From positions 1 to 11,245 of the forward strand of contig JAJXUF010000105.1 in the NCBI GenBank assembly GCA_021783175.1: a stretch of 11,245 nucleotides of DNA, in the 5' to 3' direction. Positions 6,165 through 11,245 of the stretch are shown in pieces; positions within the stretch are counted from its first letter, which is position 1; the number at the start of each line of letters is the position of its first letter. A program made the position numbers and the translations under genes. The notes beneath the pieces are model-generated. The model was not told the origin of the DNA. It searched no databases and worked only from the letters and a program-made list of their open reading frames with translations. This stretch comes from Pseudomonadota bacterium. GTDB taxonomy: Bacteria > Pseudomonadota > Gammaproteobacteria > Acidiferrobacterales > UBA6901.

Positions 6165-6170
6165 ATGACC

Positions 6171-6248
6171 ATGCAGACGCGGTTGCGGTCAGCGTGCATA
6201 ATTACGCAGGAAACTAACGGCACGAGATCTGCCTGGCAAACGAATTGA
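6171..6248 (+). CDS. Possible 25-residue ORF between tatT and dctP
   Basis: The ORF runs ATG to TGA, with AAGGAG six bases upstream; an overlapping ATG at 6165 is too close to that site. The predicted peptide begins MQTRLRSACIITQ and ends SAWQTN, with no domain I recognise. It fills much of the 144-base gap in an otherwise tight operon. It could be a real small protein, a translated spacer that maintains ribosome flow into dctP, or the remnant of an older gene start. Confidence 0.25.
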   Translation: MQTRLRSACIITQETNGTRSAWQTN

Positions 6249-6304
6249 GCACCTGATGCGCTCGCTCCTGAAGCACAAATTTAACAAAACCAGTCGAGGT
6301 ATCC

Positions 6305-7339
6305 ATGCATCATAGCAAGTTGCGATTTGGCGCCACTTTGGCGGCACTGCTGGTCTGGGCTTGGGCATCCATGGCAAACGCGGCGGTCGAACTTAAGGTC
6401 GCCACAATCGCGCCAGACGGTACCGCGTGGATGACGCAAATGCGCGCCGGCGCCACCGAGATTGCGCAACGCACGGCGGGACGGGTGGTATTCAAGTTCT
6501 ACCCAGGCGGCACCATGGGCAGCGACAAGACCGTGCTGCGCAAAATACGCATCGGACAACTGCAGGGTGGTGCGCTGACCGCCGGGTCGCTGACCGAAAT
6601 CTACCCGGACGCACAGATCTACTCCCTGCCCTTTACGATCCGTTCTTATGCGGAGCTCGACTACGTCCGCGCCAGGATGGACCAGACAATCACCAACGGC
6701 TTGCTGCAGCACGGATTTGTGAATCTGGGATTGGGCGAAGGCGGCTTTGCTTATCTCATGTCCAATAAACCTATACGCCGCATTGAGGACCTCAAGGACA
6801 GGAAAATCTGGGTTCCCGAAGGCGATATCATCAGCCGCGCAGTGTTCCATGACCTTGGTGTTTCTCCCATACCATTACCCCTTACCGATGTGCTTACGGG
6901 TCTGGAAACCGGTCTTATCAACACAGTCGGCAGCTCGCCAGTCGGTGCTATTGCACTGCAGTGGCACACCCGCATCAAGTTCGTCACCGACATGCCGATC
7001 CTGTTCACCTACGGTGCCCTGGTAATAGACCACCGCGCATTCGATCGCATCGCTCCGGCCGACCAGAAAGTCGTGCGCAGCGTCATGGCACGAGTGTTCG
7101 TCAACCTGAACAAGCAGAACCGCCTGGATAATGAACATGCCATAGCCGCGTTGCGCAACCAGGGAATACAGTTCGTCAAATTCTCTGGCAGCGAACTCCA
7201 GCGGCTGCACAGCATTGCCGACGCGGCGGTGCAGCGACTTGCTCAACAGGGGGTCTATAGTCCGCAGGCACTGAAGACACTGGAAGACAACCTGGACAAT
7301 TACCGGCGCAGCCACGCGGCGCAATCCACAGGATCCTGA
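6305..7339 (+). CDS. dctP: TRAP transporter substrate-binding protein (DctP family, TPAT TatP type)
   Basis: This is the periplasmic solute receptor of the transporter; it hands ligand to the DctQ-DctM membrane pair. It has 344 residues. The signal peptide is clear: basic start, hydrophobic 10-22, and likely cleavage after A-N-A (24-26). The mature protein begins VELKVATIAPDGTAW. A typical DctP two-lobe fold follows, with FYPGGTMGSDKTVLRKIRIG, then NKPIRRIEDLKDRKIWVP and ETGLINTVGSSP. The Arg that clamps the ligand carboxylate in most TRAP receptors (SiaP R147 in LKLRVP) aligns with W169. With tatT upstream, this matches the TPAT subfamily, whose T. pallidum member (Tp0957) has a hydrophobic cleft. 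The ligand is thus probably not a simple carboxylate; a hydrophobic molecule is inferred. The start at 6305 has GAGGT four bases upstream. dctQ begins 3 bases after the stop. Confidence 0.92.
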   Translation: MHHSKLRFGATLAALLVWAWASMANAAVELKVATIAPDGTAWMTQMRAGATEIAQRTAGRVVFKFYPGGTMGSDKTVLRKIRIGQLQGGALTAGSLTEIYPDAQIYSLPFTIRSYAELDYVRARMDQTITNGLLQHGFVNLGLGEGGFAYLMSNKPIRRIEDLKDRKIWVPEGDIISRAVFHDLGVSPIPLPLTDVLTGLETGLINTVGSSPVGAIALQWHTRIKFVTDMPILFTYGALVIDHRAFDRIAPADQKVVRSVMARVFVNLNKQNRLDNEHAIAALRNQGIQFVKFSGSELQRLHSIADAAVQRLAQQGVYSPQALKTLEDNLDNYRRSHAAQSTGS

Positions 7340-7342
7340 AAA

Positions 7343-7870
7343 GTGGCGGAATCGACTCGCGGAAAGCTCGTTGCAGCGCTGCATTTCGTGGCGCTCATCG
7401 AGGATGGCCTGCTCGCGGCCATGCTTGCAATGATGATCGGACTATCAGCAGCACAGATTTTTCTGCGTGACGTCTTCCATTCCGGGCTAGTCAGCGGTGA
7501 TCACCTGCTGCGTGTACTGGTCCTCTGGATCACCATGCTTGGCGCAATGGCCGCAAGCCGCGGTGACCGGCATATGGCGATGGACGTGTTATCGCGATTT
7601 CTGCCGCCGCGCATTCGTCTTGCGGGGCGTGTCATTGTCGATCTGTTCACTGTTATTGTCTGTGCCATGGCGGCCTACTACGCCGCGCGCTTCGCGCACT
7701 CCGACCGGGCTGCCGGAACCATCGCTTTCAGTTCCGTACCGGCCTGGCTGGTTGAATTGATACTGCCGGTTGGATTCGGCGTAATGACCCTGCGCTACTC
7801 GCTCCTGGCGCTGACGCGCATCCGCGAGCTGGTCCTGGTGATCTCAGGCAAGGCACAGTCCAGCGCATGA
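7343..7870 (+). CDS. dctQ: TRAP transporter small membrane subunit DctQ
   Basis: This is the small integral membrane subunit that pairs with DctM in ion-coupled TRAP transport. It has 175 residues with four hydrophobic segments, at about 22-43, 51-72, 88-113 and 129-160. The pattern IFLRDVFHSG after helix 1, and the helix-2 segment followed by RGDRHMAMDV, are typical of the DctQ family. The start is GTG at 7343, three bases after the dctP stop; AGGA within the dctP end is a plausible ribosome binding site. Its stop codon overlaps the dctM start (ATGA), a sign of translational coupling and equal production of the two membrane subunits. Confidence 0.92.
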   Translation: MAESTRGKLVAALHFVALIEDGLLAAMLAMMIGLSAAQIFLRDVFHSGLVSGDHLLRVLVLWITMLGAMAASRGDRHMAMDVLSRFLPPRIRLAGRVIVDLFTVIVCAMAAYYAARFAHSDRAAGTIAFSSVPAWLVELILPVGFGVMTLRYSLLALTRIRELVLVISGKAQSSA

Positions 7871-9147
7871 TTATCATCGTCGTCTTAGTACTCTTGACGC
7901 TGCTTGGTGCACCGCTGTTCGCGGCCATACTTGCCAGCACCATGTTCGGGTTCCACTCCGAAGGCGTGAACCTGTCGGCCGTTGCAATAGAGATCTACCG
8001 CATTGCCGACATGCCGGTGCTCGTGGCAATCCCCCTTTTTACATTTGCCGGGTACTTGCTCGGCGAAAGCCAGGCGCCGCGCAGGTTGGTGCGCGTTACC
8101 AACGCGCTCGTTGGCTGGCTCCCTGGGGGATTGGCCATTGTGGCGCTGCTCGCCAGCGCACTATTCACGGCATTTACCGGCGCCTCCGGGGCAACCATTG
8201 TGGCGCTTGGCGCCCTGCTTTATCCGGCCCTGCAACAGGCGGGCTACAGCGAGCGCTTCAATCTCGGTCTTATCACCACATCGGGCAGTCTCGGATTGCT
8301 GTTTGCCCCATCTCTGCCACTCATTCTCTACGGCATCATCGCCGAACAGATGAACCTGAGTCAGACCGTGACCGTTGACCGCATGTTTCTCGCCGGCATA
8401 CTGCCGGGGGCGCTCATGCTCGGACTGCTGGCTGCCTGGAGTCTTTGGGAAAACCGCCGCCTAGACTTGCCCCTAAAAGAGTTTTCCTGGCGCGAACTGG
8501 GAGCTGCGCTGCGCGAATCGATCTGGGAGATTCCGCTTCCTTTCATCGTGCTGGGCGGCGTGTATGGAGGCTATCTCGCCTTATCCGAGGCTGCTGCCGT
8601 AACGGCATTTTACGTCTTGATTGTTGAAGTATTCGTATACCGGGAGATCGGATGGCGTCGGCTGGCGCGCATCATGTCAGATTCGATGGTCCTCGTGGGT
8701 GGCCTGCTGATTATTCTCGGCGCCGCGATGGCATCGACCGACTACCTGATCGATGCTGGCCTGCCGACCAAGCTTTTCGGACTTATCAAGGCGCATGTAT
8801 CCAGTCCGCTGGCGTTTCTCATGCTGCTCAATCTGTTCCTGCTAGTACTTGGCATGATGCTGGAAATCTTTGCGGCCATGATCATAGTGGTTCCGCTTAT
8901 CCTTCCCGTTGCAATTGGCTACGGTATCGACCCCGTGCACCTGGGCATCATCTTCCTGGCCAACATGCAGATCGGGTATTTCATGCCGCCAGTCGGCATG
9001 AGTTTGTTCATTGTCAGCTACCGCTTCAACAAGCCCGTGGACGCCATTGTGCGTTCGAGCGTGCCGTTCTTCTTCATTTTGCTGTTGGCGGTACTGATCA
9101 TCACCTACTGGCCGTGGCTGTCGCTCGCCCTGCTTCCCGGCCGATAA
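7867..9147 (+). CDS. dctM: TRAP transporter large permease subunit DctM
   Basis: This is the large membrane subunit that carries the substrate path and ion coupling. Its 426 residues match the family length and contain about a dozen hydrophobic helices. Recognisable motifs: FTGASGATIVALGALLYP (first scissor-helix region), GYSERFNLGLITTSGSLG, and near the C-terminus NMQIGYFMPPVGMSLFIVS. The first repeat usually has IPPS at the helix break; here it reads FAPS, while the second repeat keeps MPPVG. The ATG overlaps the dctQ stop by four bases, so it is separate from but coupled to dctQ. It is last in the operon. Only 102 bases separate it from convergent ppsA, and I see no convincing terminator there (a 4-bp GGCA/TGCC hairpin at about 9150-9163 is too weak). 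Confidence 0.94.
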   Translation: MIIIVVLVLLTLLGAPLFAAILASTMFGFHSEGVNLSAVAIEIYRIADMPVLVAIPLFTFAGYLLGESQAPRRLVRVTNALVGWLPGGLAIVALLASALFTAFTGASGATIVALGALLYPALQQAGYSERFNLGLITTSGSLGLLFAPSLPLILYGIIAEQMNLSQTVTVDRMFLAGILPGALMLGLLAAWSLWENRRLDLPLKEFSWRELGAALRESIWEIPLPFIVLGGVYGGYLALSEAAAVTAFYVLIVEVFVYREIGWRRLARIMSDSMVLVGGLLIILGAAMASTDYLIDAGLPTKLFGLIKAHVSSPLAFLMLLNLFLLVLGMMLEIFAAMIIVVPLILPVAIGYGIDPVHLGIIFLANMQIGYFMPPVGMSLFIVSYRFNKPVDAIVRSSVPFFFILLLAVLIITYWPWLSLALLPGR

Positions 9148-9249
9148 AGGCATCTTTTTGCCGGTGTCTGCAGGACGCATAGCGGAGCGCCGTGCCTTCT
9201 GCGCGGAGGTTCCCGCCAGCGCGACAAGACTCCAGCAGTCAGAAGATCA

Positions 9250-11245
9250 CTATTGCGGACTTGCCAAATACAGCCAAGTCTCCACCACCGTGTCCGGATT
9301 GAGAGACACGCTGTCGATGCCTTCCTGCATGAGCCATTTGGCCAGATCCGGATGATCAGAGGGGCCTTGGCCACATATGCCTATGTACTTGCCTGCCTTG
9401 CGGCAGGCCTGGATTGCCTGATGCAAGAGTACTTTGACCGCCGGATCGCGTTCGTCGAACAGTCCGGCAACGAGACCTGAGTCACGGTCGAGCCCGAGCG
9501 TGAGCTGAGTCAGATCATTGGAACCGATGGAGAATCCGTCGAAGTGTTCCAGGAATCGATCAGCGAGCAATGCATTGGAAGGTATCTCACACATCATAAT
9601 GACGCGCAGGCCGTTTTTGCCACGCTCCAACCCGTTATCGGCAAGCAGCTTCAGCACCTGGCGCGCCTCTCCCACCGTGCGGACAAAGGGAACCATGACT
9701 TCCACATTGCCTAAACCCATGTCATCGCGCACTTTGCGCAGCGCGCGGCATTCGAGCTCGAAACAATCGCGAAATGATTCGGCAACGTAACGCGACGCGC
9801 CACGGAAACCGAGCATGGGATTTTCTTCTTTCGGCTCATAGTGATCACCACCGATTAGGTTGGCGTATTCGTTGGATTTGAAATCCGACAGGCGTACGAT
9901 CACTGGCTTGGGATAGAATGCCGCAGCAAGCGTCGATATTCCTTCCGCAAGTTTTTCGAGATAGAAGGTCACTGGATCTGCATAGCCCGCGCAACGCCCG
10001 CTGATTTCCTTTTTCAGATTTTCCGGGAGAACAGCATAGTTCAGCAATGCTTTCGGGTGGATGCCAATGGTTCGATTGATAATGAACTCAAGACGCGCCA
10101 GGCCGATGCCCGCGTTGGGCAGCCACTGAAAATCAAAGGCGCGCTCGGGGTTACCGACATTCATCATTATCTTGAAAGGCAGGCGGGGCATCTTCTCCAG
10201 GCTTGTCTCGCGTATTTCAAACTCGAGAATTCCCTGGTAGATACGACCCTCCTCGCCCTCAGCACAAGAAACTGTCACCGGCTGTCCGTCACTGATAATA
10301 TCGGTGGCGTTGCCACAGCCGACCACTGCGGGTATGCCAAGCTCGCGTGCGATGATAGCGGCATGACAGGTTCGACCACCCCGGTTCGTTACAATCGCCG
10401 ACGCCCGTTTCATCACCGGCTCCCAGTCCGGATCGGTCATGTCGGTGACCAAAACATCTCCCGTCTGAACCTTGTTCATTTCTCCGGCACTGAGCACGAC
10501 GCGCGCCGGTCCTGCGCCGATTCGCTGGCCGATACTGCGCCCAGTGGCGATAATTTTGTTCTGGCCTTTTTCCTTGAGGCTGTACCGGCGCAACATCTGG
10601 TTTGACGCCCTGCTTTCAACGGTCTCCGGACGTGCCTGCAGCACGTACAGGTTGCCGTCAGCGCCGTCCTTCGCCCATTCAATGTCCATGGGACGCTGGT
10701 AGTGATCCTCGATCAGCAGTGCCTGGCGGGCAAGCTGCGTTACTTCCGCGTCAGTGAGCGAAAAGCGCGCGCGCTCCGCGGGGGCAACGTCGACCGTCTT
10801 GGTGAAGCGACCGGAATCTTCGCCATAGACCATCTTGATTGCCTTGGTGCCGAGGCTGCGGCGCAAAATCGCCTCTCTGCCCTGCCTTAGGATAGGCTTG
10901 TGCACGTAGAACTCATCCGGGTTAACTGCGCCCTGCACCACGGTTTCGCCAAGGCCATAGGCGGAAGTTATGAATACCACATCGCGAAACCCCGATTCGG
11001 TGTCGAGCGTAAACATCACCCCGCTCGCGCCAATATCACTGCGCACCATGTGCTGCACACCAACCGATAGGGCGACCTGTCCGGTTGCAAATCCGTGGTG
11101 GGCTCGGTAGGCGATGGCGCGGTCGGTAAAAAGCGAGGCAAACACGCTCTTGACCGACTGCAGCACATTATTGAGTCCGCGTACGTTGAGGAAGGTTTCC
11201 TGCTGCCCCGCGAATGATGCTTCAGGAAGATCTTCGGCCGTCGCC
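9250..11245 (-). CDS. ppsA: Phosphoenolpyruvate synthase PpsA (C-terminal part, runs off right edge)
   Basis: PpsA makes PEP from pyruvate and ATP, releasing AMP and phosphate, for gluconeogenesis. The frame is open to the right edge, with 664 residues visible. By alignment to E. coli PpsA (792 residues) about 129 N-terminal residues are missing. The visible part begins [15 protein letters not shown], the ATP-grasp nucleotide-binding domain. Next comes the phosphohistidine domain with [14 protein letters not shown] (catalytic His at visible residue 294, matching E. coli H421). Last is the PEP/pyruvate barrel with [11 protein letters not shown], the Arg-rich LSDFKSNEY region and [13 protein letters not shown] (Cys at visible residue 624, matching C751). 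All key residues are present. A GTG at 11164-11166 is internal (Val), not a start. It converges on the TRAP operon, with no sign of functional linkage. Confidence 0.96.
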   Translation of the reverse strand, partial: ATAEDLPEASFAGQQETFLNVRGLNNVLQSVKSVFASLFTDRAIAYRAHHGFATGQVALSVGVQHMVRSDIGASGVMFTLDTESGFRDVVFITSAYGLGETVVQGAVNPDEFYVHKPILRQGREAILRRSLGTKAIKMVYGEDSGRFTKTVDVAPAERARFSLTDAEVTQLARQALLIEDHYQRPMDIEWAKDGADGNLYVLQARPETVESRASNQMLRRYSLKEKGQNKIIATGRSIGQRIGAGPARVVLSAGEMNKVQTGDVLVTDMTDPDWEPVMKRASAIVTNRGGRTCHAAIIARELGIPAVVGCGNATDIISDGQPVTVSCAEGEEGRIYQGILEFEIRETSLEKMPRLPFKIMMNVGNPERAFDFQWLPNAGIGLARLEFIINRTIGIHPKALLNYAVLPENLKKEISGRCAGYADPVTFYLEKLAEGISTLAAAFYPKPVIVRLSDFKSNEYANLIGGDHYEPKEENPMLGFRGASRYVAESFRDCFELECRALRKVRDDMGLGNVEVMVPFVRTVGEARQVLKLLADNGLERGKNGLRVIMMCEIPSNALLADRFLEHFDGFSIGSNDLTQLTLGLDRDSGLVAGLFDERDPAVKVLLHQAIQACRKAGKYIGICGQGPSDHPDLAKWLMQEGIDSVSLNPDTVVETWLYLASPQ

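Noticed and set aside
6161..6173. Similarity between GGAGATGACCATG here and GGGAGATATGACCATG at egtD (1384-1399)
   Set aside because: Both are ribosome binding sites followed by ATGACCATG; the match is short and the flanks are unrelated, so chance is sufficient.
8652..9182. 176-codon plus-strand ORF overlapping dctM
   Set aside because: Out-of-frame shadow of dctM, which has clear DctM motifs and membrane helices in the other frame.
9148..9249. Bidirectional terminator between dctM and ppsA
   Set aside because: Only 4-bp hairpins (about 9150-9163 and 9228-9240) are visible, without a proper stem and T-run.
11164..11166. GTG as the start of ppsA
   Set aside because: The frame stays open upstream and continues with the conserved ATAEDLP...GQQETFLNV segment, so the codon is an internal Val and the gene runs off the window.

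Overview
The window looks like a chromosomal segment of a moderately GC-rich gammaproteobacterium. The reasons are an adjacent fabA-fabB pair of the E. coli type, a PEP synthase that follows the E. coli enzyme closely, and a UPF0213-type GIY-YIG protein. I see no rRNA, tRNA, CRISPR array, insertion sequence or phage gene. The genus cannot be told from this stretch.

Layout from left to right. (1) A minus-strand gene running off the left edge encodes a receiver-GGDEF response regulator whose GGDEF site is degenerate (GGAEF) while the c-di-GMP inhibitory site (RxxD) is kept. (2) About 600 bases without a convincing gene follow. They hold a multi-helix fold at 1034-1125 that resembles a structured RNA. 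(3) On the plus strand come egtD (histidine trimethyltransferase, hercynine synthesis) and then the fabA-fabB operon for unsaturated fatty acid synthesis. (4) A hairpin-rich stretch of about 270 bases separates fabB from a convergent minus-strand GIY-YIG gene, which may carry a 3' frameshift. (5) A divergent intergenic region (about 4890-5269) holds two copies of the dyad ATGAC-N3-GTCAT, two copies of CTTGCGGCCAAG and a perfect 12-base palindrome. (6) A plus-strand operon, tatT-dctP-dctQ-dctM, encodes a complete TPAT, the TRAP transporter subfamily that uses a TPR lipoprotein (TatT). (7) Convergent to it is the C-terminal part of ppsA, which runs off the right edge.

How the genes work together. 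FabA and FabB form the classic anaerobic route that introduces and then extends the cis double bond of fatty acids. The TPAT has a lipoprotein pore partner, a periplasmic binding protein, and small (Q) and large (M) membrane subunits. Its binding protein has Trp where ordinary TRAP binding proteins have the carboxylate-clamping Arg. This fits the proposal, made for the Treponema pallidum TPAT, that the ligand is hydrophobic. That the fatty acid genes lie nearby is suggestive but not proof. EgtD stands without EgtB in this window.

The items most worth a second look are the TPAT with its lost Arg, the paired dyads in its upstream region, the probable c-di-GMP receptor at the left edge, and the possible structured RNA upstream of egtD.
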